Shown: positions 11,830 through 23,652, numbered from the stretch's first letter. The stretch is 64,000 nucleotides of DNA from Epiperipatus broadwayi (GCA_028023455.1 JAQFVV010006634.1:479159-543158), one strand, 5' to 3'. Program-made: numbers and translations. The notes: generated from the letters alone by a model not told the origin.

Positions 11830-14800
11830 TTTTTCTTCCTAAAAATACATTTAACAATTAAAGTAGATGGCAGAAATAGTTTAATACATATAATTAGAAG
11901 TTAAAATGGCATAATGACAAATTTTCAAATTTTCAAACAAACAATAAATTTGAAAATGAGTTAAAGTGGTAAGTTGGTTACTGAGTGGACCAAATTTTTA
12001 TATATTTAAAATATATATGCATCAAATTCTTAAAAGCACAGTGTATCTTTAATAAATAGTTCTTAAGTGAACATATTTTTGGTCCAAAGCTATGCTTAAG
12101 ATAGATATTAATAAAAAGATTATATGAAATAAAAAAATCTTAATATAATTTTTCAGCAACTGTATATAATGCTTTCTAAATTAAGTATTTTTTTGTTAAT
12201 GTCCATATTGAAATACCAAAATCTTAACAAAGGTCATAAATGAAACTTTTCTATTTTTGAGTTTTTCATTAATAAAACATAAACAAACAAATAGGTATTA
12301 AAAATTCATATAACATTTGAGTAATAAAAATGATTAGTTGAGATTTGATTCAACCATCTTTCACTTACTTGTTAATGCCTCTCTGTGATAAACTGTTTAA
12401 GATAGTATTCCATCATTGACACAAGACAGGGACAACTTTCTAATCTAGTACCATCTACCGTAATCTTGAGAAATCTGTAATTTCAATATATATTTAAATT
12501 CACACACTCAGTACTTAAATTCAAATCTTCAGACCAGAGTTTTTGATTTGTTTTTGTGAAAGAGATTCAAGCTTTTGGTTTGAAAATATACAGTATTGCA
12601 TCCTATTACTATTTTTTAATTCCCTTTTTTGTCAAGCTTAAAGCTTGAAATTCAAATCAGTCTAAGATTTTGATTTCAAATTAATCTTATGAAACTAATA
12701 GTTAATGAACTGAATTTCTGATCCATGCAACCATTGAAACAGGTTGACATGGATTTATGCTCATTTCAATTTCAAGTTTTTTAATTGAGTTAAGGATGGA
12801 TAATAAATCATAACAGCATCTTTTCCATATTTGCATTCTGAGCTTCTTTAATAAAGACAAAATCTAGAAATTGGCTTGAGAATGGAATTTTAAATACTGA
12901 CAAAGAGGATTTAAATGCATCTGTTGATATTTTATTACTCAAACTTATAGTCTATGCCACTAGAATGAATGGAGAGCTCTTGTTTTTCTATCATGCTGGT
13001 TAGGCAATCTGTAGTTATCAATATTAACATATAGTTTGATATTAATATAAAATCTAACTTACACAGTTGTGTTGAACCTATTATTATAGAAAACTGCATA
13101 GATTTTCTGTACTGTAAAAGATATCACTAAATTAATTATTGTTGAACTTTTATTTCAATGCTTATAGAAAATTAAAGACTAATGTGAAAATGATTATATG
13201 ATGAGAACTAATGAGTTATTAAAAATATTAATACTAGACAAAATTGAAAATAAAAGATTACAAAGATGATTTACTAAGAAATAAGCTAATAGAATCATAG
13301 AATCCACAAGAATGCATTTTTTAAAAAATTCACCCTAAAAACAATAAATGATGAAATAGATATTTGTGAATCGCAAGATATTCTTGTGCTTAAAAACACC
13401 GAATTTATTAATTGTAGTTTTTGAGTGTTTCTGTACACCTTAGTTTGTAAAACAAATTACATCATGACATAGAACAATGGTATAGAGACAATCTTGAGAG
13501 CAAAAAGTTTGTGAATCAATCTCCACTTGATGAATAAAATTATTACTCTTAAGCTATAATTTCCATCCTTAAATGTCACATAGCATCATAAGCAATTAAG
13601 CATAACATTATTTTTAGTATCAAAATAATGGCTTTTAGATTTCACTTTGTAAAACCAAGTAATTCTCAGATAAGTATAAATTAATGCAACACATTTTACT
13701 GTAGAAAATATTTGATAGTAATTGTAATATGATGTTCAATAATAAAATAAATTAACTATTTAGTTCTCTTTAAAGATTGAGTAATTAATAGATTCTAGAT
13801 ATAGTGTTTACTAGTCTCTATCCATCACTATTCTATCTAAATTCCCAGGATAGTTTTTTGGTTTAAAGTCTTTATAAATAAGGAGTTTTGAACTTTGATC
13901 TAGTGCTTGGAAGGTTTTTGGATTTAAAAAAAAATCTATTAATCACTCAAGCTTACAATAAGTGGGAGAATTGGAAAAGGATCTTAGTTCATAAAAAGTA
14001 ATGTATAATATGGACCGGGATGTTTGGTTCTTTAATAAAACAAATTATGAAAAAATAGTGAAGGAAGAATTTCTGATATATTTATTTATAAGTGAATTAT
14101 CTTGAAGAAAAAAAAAAAAAAGAAGAAACTATTTTTTTATTTTTAAAACTGTTTGTACGATTACTGTTTTGCGTTGGTTTAGTAATTAATTTTCTAATCA
14201 ACATTTTTCAGCCAGTTACAGAAGAAAAAAAGGACTGTAACTTTTAGCTTGAAACCTATCAATTAAAATACTTGGGTCACTTTTAAATAGAACGATAAAA
14301 ATTATTGCTGAAGCACAACTTAGAGTCGAATAGGCTGCTACTTTATACAAGGTTGAGTATTATATATTAATCATATAACTATTGCAATTAAATTAGATAT
14401 ATATATAGTGTTGTTAGTTTAGTCAATTTAATATATAGAAATAAGACATGGACCTTATATTACTTAGCAAGATAAATATTTTACTTTAAAGTAACCCCAT
14501 AAAAATTTAAAAATATGATGGCAAGATTAAATGAAGAAATATGTTCTCCAGCTTCCTGGATGACAAGTTTTAGAATCAATATTGTAAATACATTTCATCA
14601 TTGTATTGATCACGTGAAGACTGTAACGGAATCAGATTCTTCTAACCTTGAGCATAATTTTCATATAAAATTATTAGATCTAAAATAATTTTAAAGACAA
14701 CTTCCTTTGAAAGTTGATTTGTATTTCATGAGCTTCTGAAGAATGCAAGTATTTATGGACTTCCTTACCATTAGGGCTCTATACTGGTGAATAATGGGCT

Positions 14801-15495
14801 GCAACATGGAGAAACAGTGCACACGCTAAAACTCTGGATCTCAAATATTTTTCATGAGAAATAGCTTTTACATATTTTTCTATTAAATATCAGAAATTAC
14901 AAATATGGAAGTTTTTAAGTAAATCAGATTAGACAATAATTCAAAATATAATTTTATTAAACCAAGATTAATTTGCTGGCTATTCAATCTGGAATCTACA
15001 ACTAAAAAATTATGACATAAAAAATGAAATTTTTGTGTAGTTCTAACAAAAAAAAAATTTCTGATACAAGAGTAAAATGAATATGCTTTGATCTTCCTAG
15101 ATTCAGGCAAACTATTTTCATTATACTCATATACTTCTTATATGATACTTAGAAGCATGACCTTCTTTGATATTAACAAACAAGAATCTTTAACCACGTA
15201 ATCTATGGATACAGTGGCAGAATTGTAAAATATAATGAAGTCATTTGTTAATTTAGATATTCCCTGAAATCTCTAAAGTCACCTTTATGATAATTTGTTA
15301 ATAGTTAAGCCATCAAAAAAATCCATATGCTAATTTATTGAGTGAGATGAAGAGTGACTCCATTTATGTTATAATGTTTAAGACTCTCTAAAGAAAGACA
15401 ATATTGAGAGCTTTTGTTGCTTATAAAATATAATAGAGAAAACAATAAGGACATATATGAAAATCATTCAAAGTAAAGCTTGCCAAATATATATA
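11830..15495. other. AT-rich DNA, no gene seen
   Basis: No recognisable protein, RNA or repeat. A slightly more GC-rich patch at 14530-14830 (with a CACGTG-type box near 14611) has no coding signal. Confidence 0.55.
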
Positions 15496-15590
15496 TAAAA
15501 TTCCAGAGCATGCTAATGAGCTCTAAACAAGCTTTTTTTTATTATGATAAATGCTACTACAAGAGAAGGCATTCAAATCAACTTTATCTT
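15496..15590. repeat. fragment of a dispersed repeat also present at 37.8 kb
   Basis: The text 'gagctctaaacaagc' followed by a variable T-rich tract and 'acaagagaaggcattcaaat' matches the block at 37838-37890 (agctctaaacaagtttttc ... acaagagaaaatatttaaa). At 37.9 kb that block is joined to a hammerhead-like core; here it runs into a microsatellite instead. Probably a truncated copy of the same element. Confidence 0.45.
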
Positions 15591-15632
15591 ATATATATAT
15601 ATATGTGTGTGTGTGTGCGTGTAGGTGTGGAA
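15588..15632. repeat. (TA)n(TG)n microsatellite
   Basis: An alternating TA tract passes into TG repeats and a short G-rich tail. It separates two repeat-family copies. Confidence 0.9.
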
Positions 15633-15635
15633 AAA

Positions 15636-15940
15636 AGGGATTTGAACTAGGATTTTTCAGTGTATATTAAACCTTCACTCCATCTCAGACAACATAAACA
15701 CTTGACCACGTACATGGAAAAAAATATATGATCCCCAATATATGTACTTCATGTGGAACCAGAACTCATTAGTTGGGATTGATTATAATCAATCACAATA
15801 TATGAAATTAGTGCTAAAATTATATTAAGATAGCAATTCCTTTAAACTATCTTCTCACCTCTTGAACTATTCATGCATCCATTTCATTAAAAAACCAATG
15901 ATGAAATGCCCAAAACCTTCTATTTACTTATATATGAAAC
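15636..15940 (-). mobile_element. hammerhead repeat family copy, ribozyme degenerate
   Basis: The left end (gggatttgaactagg, 15640-15654) is an inverted B-box-like segment. The core at about 15741-15795, read on the minus strand, keeps stem I (CCCAA against TTGGGG) and a CUAAUGA box. The catalytic G is changed (CUGAUGA to CUAAUGA) and GAAA has become GAAG, so cleavage is not expected. The right part (caatgatgaaatgcccaaaa, 15895-15914) corresponds to the tail of the 16870-17250 copy. Confidence 0.6.
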
Positions 15941-15979
15941 AGTCTATACATTGAATGAATAGATTAATTAATCCTATAT

Positions 15980-16171
15980 ATAGTATTATTTTTGGGAGCT
16001 TCCATGAAGTAAAAAATATAATAGCTAAAAAGTTGACATTTCAGTACAATAATAAATACTTTTCTCAGAGCTTCAGAAACTCTGAAAAAAGTATTTATTA
16101 TTGTATTGAAACATCAGTTTTTAGCTATTATATTTTTACTACATGGAAGCTCCTGGAAATAATATTATGAA
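15980..16171. repeat. near-perfect hairpin (foldback) of about 190 bp
   Basis: The arm at 15980-16065 (including gggagcttccatgaagtaaa and caataataaatactttt) is inverted at 16073-16171 with few mismatches and almost no loop. The centre is around 16069 (cagagcttcagaaactctg). A single diverged arm recurs at 48420-48495 (aatataatagctaaatagct, tgacatttcaatacaataac). A transcript would form one long double-stranded stem. Confidence 0.85.
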
Positions 16172-16429
16172 TTCATTTGTCAATGAGAATATTAGGATTA
16201 ATATACATAAATAAAATATCCGTTAATTAAAACAAAATTGTAATCTTAACAAAAATAATACATTTAATGGTAATAAACTATTATAAACAGTCTTTAAATC
16301 TGTGGAAGTACTTTTGGTTAATTTCCTAAATCTACCTCAACTGCCATTAAATTAAAAATAAAATAAAAAAAAACAAAGTGGAAGCAAACATCATCAATTC
16401 AAATGCCATAAATCCCATATTTTAATGTT

Positions 16430-16570
16430 AGCACCTTGTCTATTTATTAAATGCATTTTATTCCTATTTATAAAAATTGCCTCCTTAATTTTTCTTTTAT
16501 TATGGTTTCTCTCTTTATGAAGAATTTTTATACTTTCAAAATCAAATTTATATTTATATTTACATGTTTT
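16430..16570 (-). pseudogene. Penelope-like element GIY-YIG fragment
   Basis: The sequence 'ataaaaattgcctccttaat' and the following T-rich text closely parallel 23862-24000, the left arm of the Penelope palindrome, where the complementary strand encodes the KRKIKEAIFIN end of a GIY-YIG domain. Here the minus strand gives the same KxxIKEAxF-like fragment but is broken. It is truncated by a (TA)n tract. Confidence 0.55.
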
Positions 16571-16607
16571 TTTCTGATCAAAGAAAACTGAAGCAGTGAT
16601 TAAATCT

Positions 16608-16609
<2 letters not shown>

Positions 16610-16696
<87 letters not shown>
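16610..16696. repeat. (TA)n microsatellite
   Basis: About 86 bp of uninterrupted TA dinucleotides, splitting two Penelope-derived fragments. Confidence 0.98.
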
Positions 16697-16699
<3 letters not shown>

Positions 16700-16700
<1 letters not shown>

Positions 16701-16868
16701 CACTTGTGGATTTAAAATAAATGGAATAGATATCCATTGCTTATTATCAATCTTCATTTCCTTTAAACTATTATAATTCTTTTTAAATTGACATAAAGTA
16801 TTGTTTATTTGTTCCATTTTATAAGCAACATCAAGCAATTCCTTGGCAAACATCTTGATATTTTTCAG
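16700..16868 (-). pseudogene. possible Penelope-like RT-to-endonuclease linker remnant
   Basis: The minus strand keeps an open stretch containing FAKELLDVAYKMEQINNTL and DNKQWISIPFILNPQ. A 'W-I-x-I-P-F-I' element resembles the 'IPY/IPF' boundary between reverse transcriptase and GIY-YIG domain in Penelope-like elements. It lies next to a clear GIY-YIG fragment in the same orientation. The open frame continues into the adjacent hammerhead repeat and into translated TA repeats; both ends are therefore artefacts. Confidence 0.35.
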
Positions 16869-17255
16869 TTTATAACTTTCACATGACCCACCACTCTCCA
16901 CTCTATCTAATAACACTGATACACTTAAACACATATACGTTGAAAAGATAAATAATCACCAATATACATATTTCATGCTAAACCAGCAATCATCAGTTGG
17001 TCCAGATTATCATATCTAAACATATACACTATAAGTGCTCAGATATATATTAAGATAGACAATCCTCATACTTTAATGGACAGGCTTCAATCTACTCCAC
17101 AATCCAACTCTTCAACCATCTATCCAATTGAAAATCTGATGATGGAATGCTCACCCTGAGGCTGCAATTCTTGTCACACCCATATTGACCTAAGGTCAAT
17201 CTGAACCCCAGATGTACAGGACATAATCCATTTAATACTTATGTAAGGATGGGCA
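16869..17255 (-). mobile_element. hammerhead repeat family, well-preserved copy
   Basis: Highly similar, in opposite orientation, to 36284-36690. Order on the plus strand: tRNA-like end text (actttcacatgacccacc), a linker (cacttaaacacatatacgt), an inverted hammerhead core (16954-17008), then a body including 'ggacaggcttcaatctactc', 'aaaatctgatgatggaatgc' and 'cacacccatattgaccta'. No coding capacity. Both copies are close to 400 bp, which suggests a defined mobile unit. Confidence 0.75.
16954..17008 (-). ncRNA. type I hammerhead ribozyme, core intact
   Basis: Minus strand, 5' to 3': AATC (17008-17005) and CCAA (17000-16997) form stem I; CUGAUGA (16996-16990); stem II UGCU/AGCA with loop GGUUU (16988-16976); GAA (16974-16972); stem III AUA/UAU with loop UG (16971-16964); cleavage nucleotide A at 16963; UUGG then GAUU closing stem I (16962-16954). 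The cleavage triplet is AUA, an allowed NUH. Every conserved core base is present. The 10.1/11.1 position is U-U rather than the preferred G-C and stem III is only 3 bp, both of which could weaken activity as a monomer. Minimal stem III is typical of hammerheads from Penelope-like elements and retrozymes. Confidence 0.75.
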
Positions 17256-17267
17256 GACATCTCTACA

Positions 17268-17575
17268 ATGTAATAACTGAAACACAGGCTTATTATATAC
17301 CTGTGTCTATATATATATATGTAATATATAGAGTATATGAGCACAGACTTTCACACGACCCACCACTCTCCACTCTATCTTATAACACTGATACACTTAA
17401 ACACATATATGTTGAAAAGATAAATAATCACCAATATACGTATTTGTGTTTAAGTGTATCCATGTTATTAGATAGAGTGGAGAGTGGTGGGTCATGTGAA
17501 AGTCTGTGCTCATATACCTATATATTACATATATATAGACACAGGTATATAATAAGCCTGTGTTTCGGTTATTTT
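17268..17575. repeat. palindrome built from the tRNA-like end of the hammerhead family
   Basis: The arm 17268-17411 (aatgtaataactgaaacaca ... cactctccactctatctta) is inverted at 17447-17575 with a spacer of about 35 bp. The inner part repeats, in the same orientation, the left end of the adjacent element (16876-16965). An open frame of 115 codons crosses it but is a by-product of the palindrome. Confidence 0.8.
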
Positions 17576-17599
17576 ATAACTTTGGTAACTACATAATTT

Positions 17600-18798
17600 T
17601 TCATTATGAAACAAAAAAAATCTAAAACTTGCCATCAAGCACATTATTTCAGTTATCAAATATATGATACATATAGAAATATCTATACTTCACAGTCTGG
17701 TTTATATATCCATAAAAAAAAAACTTTAACTTTTTATTAATTGTTTTTCAATTTTTTTTATAATCTGGTATTTAATGATCACACCCACTTATGAATGATT
17801 TCTAATGATGGTGATGATAATAGTTAATATTTTTTTTAACTTTCAGTAGCATAGGTGAGCTTTATAAAAAAGCTAGAAAAATCAAAGGTACTTACTAGCT
17901 TAATGGTATTAAACCTACACACACATATGTTAGTACAACTTTATAATTAAAGTCTTGCCGAAGCAGTGAAATAATAATGCCAATAATAAAATATATAAAT
18001 AAATATCAATTGCAGCAACTATATATTTAATATGTATAATACTTTGAATATTTTTAAATTATATTTGGAAAGAATTTAAATTCAATTCAATTAATTTTTT
18101 TAAATTAAAGGAGAAAATTTACTTTTATTACTATTTTTTAGATTCATCCGATCAGCTTATTAGATATTCATAACTTGGGTAGCTTTTTAAAAATATGTAA
18201 TTGAAATTTTATTCCAAAGCAACAGAATAGTTGTTGATAAAGAATGCATTAATAATCAAAATATTCTGAATAGTACTTTTGTTGGATTTTATAAAAAGGA
18301 TGCAAATATGTGAATTTATTTGATAATCTAATCAAAAGAGTTATTAATGTTTAATACAAGTTGTAGGTTAGAGATATATCGCAACGGAAAAAGCTATTAT
18401 GCGTGTAAAAAATAAAATACAATTAAAATTTATTTTAAAATAAAATAATAATTCGATTTATTTCAATACTGATTAGAATAAAAAAAGTTTATATATGCAA
18501 ACGACAAAAAATATTGGAAAAATAAAGAAGGTAAAATATATATATATATTTAAGATGGGCTTTTTCATATAGCGGTTCATCTAACATGATCTATAATTTA
18601 GACTATATCAGGTTTAGAGTTTTTCTTTTAGGTAAAGAGTTTATAGCCAACTATAAAGAGATTATTGGATTCCGAACACTTTTATCTATAGTGCTTTTTT
18701 ATGTTAAAACTAATTCAATTATGTGGAAGTATTTTTTTCTTAACTATTTAATAAATGTATTTCTTTATAATCAACATAAGTCATACTTATACAAGAAC
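17600..18798. other. AT-rich DNA, no gene seen
   Basis: A/T-rich with stops in all frames. An 83-codon open stretch at 18586-18837 has no recognisable motif and runs into the next repeat, so I do not call it. Confidence 0.55.
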
Positions 18799-19095
18799 AT
18801 AATTGTTATTAAACAGGCAAAACTCTCCATACAGTAGTGCCACCCTGTGCCAACCAGAGTAATCAATGGATGCCAGAAGGCTTATGCATACTGGAGGGTT
18901 GCATTAGATCCTAAGATCTGGGTGCAGTGCTCTCAGATCCAAGACTCCTCACTGACAAAGGCCACAAGCTAGAAACTAGTCTGGGGATATTGGATGAGTA
19001 GGCACTAGATGGGGATTTTATGCATAAGCCTTCAGGCATCCATTGATTACTCTGGTTGGCACAGGGTGACACTACTGTATGGAGAGTTTTGCCTG
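18799..19095. mobile_element. SINE-like hairpin element, long copy
   Basis: Terminal inverted arms of about 78 bp (18814-18891 and 19018-19095) start and end with caggcaaaactctccatac and its complement. A unique, relatively GC-rich centre of about 125 bp lies between. Related copies lie at 31372-31511 and about 44026-44258. All three share the extra outer text 'cataattgttattaaac' (or its complement) on one side only, so the element is asymmetric and longer than its inverted arms. Confidence 0.75.
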
Positions 19096-19632
19096 TTTAA
19101 AAAGTCAATCTAGGTGGCACATTTAATAATTTATTTGGATTGGCATTTTGAAGATAACACATTTAAATTTATACATCACAAATCAATAAGATACCAAGTT
19201 ATTTTTAGTTAGAGAGGAAAACAAATGTGTTGCCAAACTGCAATTAGCAGGTCTGGTTAGTACTATAATGAAAAGCTGTTTTGGGAGCCATTATTTTGCA
19301 GTAGGCAATACAAAGTCCACTTTATTAATTATCTTTATATTTACTGAATATAAAACATTCTTTTTTTTTTCTTTGATAAATGAATAACTCGTTGTGAGAG
19401 ATCACATGACCAGCTCACTGGAAGCCTCATCAATATTCTCTTGTAGAAGAAAAATAGGCACTACTTAGTAAAAGTTTCCTATTATCAAATATTAGAAAAT
19501 TTGAATACATTTATTGCTTTGTTTTACCGTCTAGTTAAGAGTATTTAGAATATATATACATTTTCTAATAAATATAATGTTATTAAATTCAGATGGTTAT
19601 GGTTCAACTTCTTTAAAAACTTATTCTTAATC
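19096..19632. other. AT-rich DNA, no gene seen
   Basis: No repeat or coding signal beyond a T run at about 19361-19371. Confidence 0.5.
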
Positions 19633-19725
19633 TTGTATTTTTATATTGGACTATTTCCATCATCTAATATATGAGTTGAATGTCTTTAGAACAATTTAAT
19701 TTTATTTAAATATTCCAATTATATT

Positions 19726-19894
19726 CAACTGTTAGTAATATCACAGCAAACAGGTTAGTATATGCACCAAGTGTTAGTAATATGACAGCAAACAAGTTAG
19801 TATATACACCAACTGTTAGTAATATCACAGCAAACAGGTTAATATATGCAATAACTGTTAGTAATATCATAGCAAACAGGTTAGTATATGCACA
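19726..19894. repeat. 42-bp tandem repeat, about four units
   Basis: Units start at 19726, 19768, 19810 and about 19852. Each begins like 'caactgttagtaatatcac' and continues 'agcaaacaggttagtatatg'. The units differ by a few substitutions. The first half of the unit is also the inner end of the flanking inverted arm, suggesting the array grew from the arm. Confidence 0.92.
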
Positions 19895-19908
19895 ACATTA
19901 TTGAATTT

Positions 19909-19943
19909 TAAGGTAATGCTCTAACCAACTGAGCCATCCTGCC
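19909..19943 (-). other. tRNA 5'-half-like segment with A box
   Basis: On the minus strand the sequence GGCAGGATGGCTCAGTTGG followed by TTAGAGCATTACC reads as a tRNA acceptor/D-arm with a pol III A box (TGGCTCAGTTGG). The 3' half is not tRNA-like, since the sequence continues into the 42-bp repeats. This is the standard look of a tRNA-derived SINE head, not a functional tRNA. Confidence 0.65.
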
Positions 19944-20079
19944 AAAGGCAACAGTGTTTGGTGAGATATTAATAACAGTTGAATGTAATTGGAAGATTTA
20001 AATAAAATTAAATTGTTCTAAAGACATTCAACACACATATTAGATTATGGAAATAGTCCATAATAAAAATACAACTAGA

Positions 20080-23000
20080 ACACCATCATCACAAACCTTC
20101 TGGAAAACATTATCCTTAATCTTGTTGGTATTTTTAAAAAAATCAAGCATATCTATTTTGATTAAACCTACATTAAAGGCATGATTGATAATTAAATGCA
20201 CTACTACTTAATTATGAAGTAGCGTTTAAGAACAACTACAAATAGGCCTCCCAAAAATAACACTATAAGTTAGGTAATGCTTAAGTGCACAATAAAACAA
20301 ATTATAGTAAAAGGATGACAAGCATTGGAAATCCTGATAATCAATTTATTTCAGTTGTTAATTGAGTGTAAAATATATTTTTTAATATTACTCTTTGTTT
20401 AGCACTTTATTATCTTATAAAGGTTTTTCTTAAAATAAAAAAAAGAATTAAAATAAATATTAAACTTAAAAAAATACTGTAATAATTTTCTTTATTCAAC
20501 TATTGATGATACACTTTTAAATGTGTTTCATTTTTGCAGTAATGTGATGTCACTATTCTCTATTTATCTGAGAAATATTTAAAAAGGAAAAATACAAAAC
20601 CATTTTTTTTCTCTCTCTCATTTAACTCGATATTTTCAAAGCGTTAAATATTATCTTTGTAAGGCTTTTTTATTTACTAACATCAATTACCTAAAAATAT
20701 ATTATACTGTATATATGCAATTTTGTCTTTACGAATTACGAGATTTGTACTAAAAGTAGTCTAATGGCAACATTTTCTTTTATTTAACCATCTTTTCTCT
20801 ATTGTTATATAACTAATAAATATACAGACTCTTAAGAATATAAATTTATACAAATAATTTATCATTTGAATTATCAGGCTCACAAGAGAATTAAGTCCTG
20901 AGGTAAGGATTGTAAGCTGGTGTTGGTTTATATAAATATAAGATCTAAGCAAAGGATATTCACTTATGCTTTTAGACCACTTATTGACAGAGAAGTTCAA
21001 GCAAATTAATATTAATAATGAATGTCTGAAAAATTATGTCTCATACGATTTACAGACAATATATCATGAAAATAAAACATTGCAGTCTTCTATAGCATTC
21101 CTCTAAAAAAATAGTAAAGAAGAAAAAACATTCAGAAGACTTTATTTACTTTCTATTTATGAATAGCAATATCTGCATTTATCACCCAATAACTATATAT
21201 ATTGTAACCCAAACAAAGCATGGATGGCCAGCAGAAGAATCAAAGGTTACATGAAGAGGCATCATATAACATGGATTTTTAATACACCAGAATGTGAATC
21301 CTCTTGTAAACAATACCATGACTAAATATAATTATATAAATACAAGGTTCTTTTATAATTCAAAATATTTTATCTTAATTCTTAATATATCTTTATCTTA
21401 TATATAGATTATTTTTAATTTAAAGATTTCTTATGTTCTAGAAATATTGAATTTATCTCAAATATGTTCTTTTCAAGTTTAAATATCACATCTCATGATT
21501 CAAATTCAGAATAAAATGCACTTGGAGCAATATATTAATGGTATTACTTTAATTTTTAAAAAAAAATATATGATGATTATTACTTAAGCGAGACATGGAA
21601 TATTTGACATTTCTCTTAATTTATTTTGCAATCTTAGTATTTTAAGAAAGTAGTAATAAAATTACATAATAACATAGTACTCAAATACTTAAGTAATAGA
21701 TAATTGGTAACTTGAAAAACATTTGTAAATACTTTATAATTATTTAAATATAATTATTTCATTTTTACTGACTATAAAATACAGAAATCTTATATTTCTG
21801 ATGAAAATCTGAATAAGCAATATTAAAATAATGTACAACGCAGTTAAGGGCATCTTTTATGCTGCCAACTACACAATAAGTGCATTTGAAACAAAGTAAA
21901 TAATATTACATTTATCTTCTAAAATTGCAAGTAAAATAATTAAATAATTATTAAGCAAAATGAATGTATAAACAATATGTGACTATTGAAATGTGCTCTT
22001 AAAAATTAATTATTAATGTAAACTTTTTAAAGTAGATTTTCTGATAAATAAATATGTTTATACAATGATGTCATAATATGAACGAAACAAAAACATATTT
22101 AATTAATAATGAAATATTTATTTATAACATATAATAATCCAGATGAAAATAATAATTATTTACAATAAATATTATTATTTCTTTTAATCTTCTATCTATA
22201 ATTATAAATATTAACAACTTTATACATTGGTGTACCATTCTTAAAACCATTTCTACCATTTTATCATATAAGCTATATTCGCTACCCAATAGTTCTCTTA
22301 TATATCAAATATAGTCTTTATTTACAAACCAGTTCCCATAAAGTAAAACAATATACCTCTCTGCCTTTGTCCAGGCTACTAGGTAATATTATACTCTTCT
22401 CTAAATCAAACACAGTATTAAAAATCAGTGTGGAGATGCTTAATAGATATTAACCAAACAGCATTTCCAGATGAATTGCTTTGTTTTTACGAATTCTCCC
22501 CTAGTGAGAATTTCCACAAGCATTATATTGTAATATGCGTATTTTCCTATATATGTTATAATATAAAATTTTAGTTCAAAAAAATTTGATAGATGGCAAG
22601 AAAATAAAAAAATGTTTCTAAACAAAAAAATTAAGCTACACCCTGACAAGTATATCTATAGTATTATGACAGCATCATCCACATCATAATTTTTGTGACA
22701 TTGTTTAAAAAAAAAGGTTTGAATAACCAAAAATGTGAATATTTGTGAATTTATTACAATTTTAGGTATTTTTTATACAATAATTTACACAATATTTTTT
22801 TAGAAGTCAAAAATACAAATTATTAATAACTTATTTTGAATGGAAATACTTTATTTTCAAAAACAATTTTAGCAGACAATTCAAATATGGTCTGAAGCTA
22901 TTTAGAAGCATAGCTTTCTACATAAGCAATCTAATTATAATAACCAGTATAAAAATATAATTTTGCAATAAATATAGAAAAAAAATAAACTTTTAAAAGT

Positions 23001-23590
23001 ATATTTCATTAGATATAACAGAAATAAATAAAATATTCATTCAGATTTTTAAAAAAATCAGAAATAATGATTTCATTGATTTTATAAAATGAAAATAATC
23101 TTTCTAGAAATGATGATATATAATCTTTTTGTTTTGATTACAATCTCAATTTTTTAATACTTATAGAAAAAAAATGTGAAGATTTAAAATTTATTTCAAT
23201 AGTAAACCAAAATATTTGTCAAATGAAGTCAAATTTATTATTTTCTAATAAATAATAATGGTTTAATTTTAAATTTTACAGTAAATGTGAGAACAAAGAA
23301 AATCATGCAGTACAAGAAAAACATCAGAGTTAATATGATAGCAACAAATATTATGCAATGTAATAATTTATATATTTAAGTAAAATTGGTTGTTATGAAT
23401 AGACACATAATAATGAATATGCAATGATAAGATGAATTTATATAATATACATTGATAGACTCAAAACAGTGGTGTTTGACATTTAAAAACTATGGAATGA
23501 TAAGCTTAGCTAATGATGCAGCATTTAACTGAGATACGTTTTTGCAGTCATCATCATAAAATTTACAATCTCTATATTGGGTGAGAGTAT
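20080..23590. other. AT-rich DNA, no gene seen
   Basis: Long stretch with only short open frames and no convincing motif, RNA box or long repeat on either strand. Confidence 0.55.
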
Positions 23591-23607
23591 ATTTACTGTA
23601 ATAAGTG

Positions 23608-23651
<44 letters not shown>

Positions 23652-23652
23652 A
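23608..23652. repeat. (CA)n(TA)n microsatellite
   Basis: About ten CA units pass into about twelve TA units. The corresponding position in the right arm of the palindrome (about 24890-24900) lacks it, so it expanded after the palindrome formed. Confidence 0.95.

Larger units (their letters stand above)
19633..20074. mobile_element. 442-bp foldback with internal 42-bp tandem repeats and tRNA-like segment
   Basis: The arm 19633-19745 (ggactatttccatcatctaa, tgaatgtctttagaacaat) is inverted at 19961-20074 with high identity. Between the arms sit about four copies of a 42-bp unit and a minus-strand tRNA 5'-half-like segment. The arms resemble the outer arms of the foldback at 11516-11825. No protein is encoded. 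It may be a MITE, or a SINE-derived composite. Confidence 0.8.

Noticed and set aside
16578-16934. 118-codon minus-strand frame as a gene
   Set aside because: It reads through a (TA)n tract at one end and into the hammerhead repeat at the other; only the middle is possible Penelope relic.
17249-17596. 115-codon plus-strand frame as a gene
   Set aside because: It lies entirely across a palindrome of repeat-family ends.
18586-18837. 83-codon frame as a gene
   Set aside because: Composition is typical of random AT-rich DNA and the end overlaps the SINE-like hairpin element.
18814-19095. Classical TIR DNA transposon (MITE)
   Set aside because: One terminus extends beyond the inverted arms in all copies and the 31.4-kb copy has a 14-bp target duplication, so retroposition is more likely.
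19726-19894. CRISPR-like array
   Set aside because: Units are head-to-tail without unique spacers and lie in a eukaryotic foldback element.
19909-19943. Functional tRNA gene
   Set aside because: Only the acceptor/D-arm half is tRNA-like; no anticodon arm or B box follows at the right spacing.
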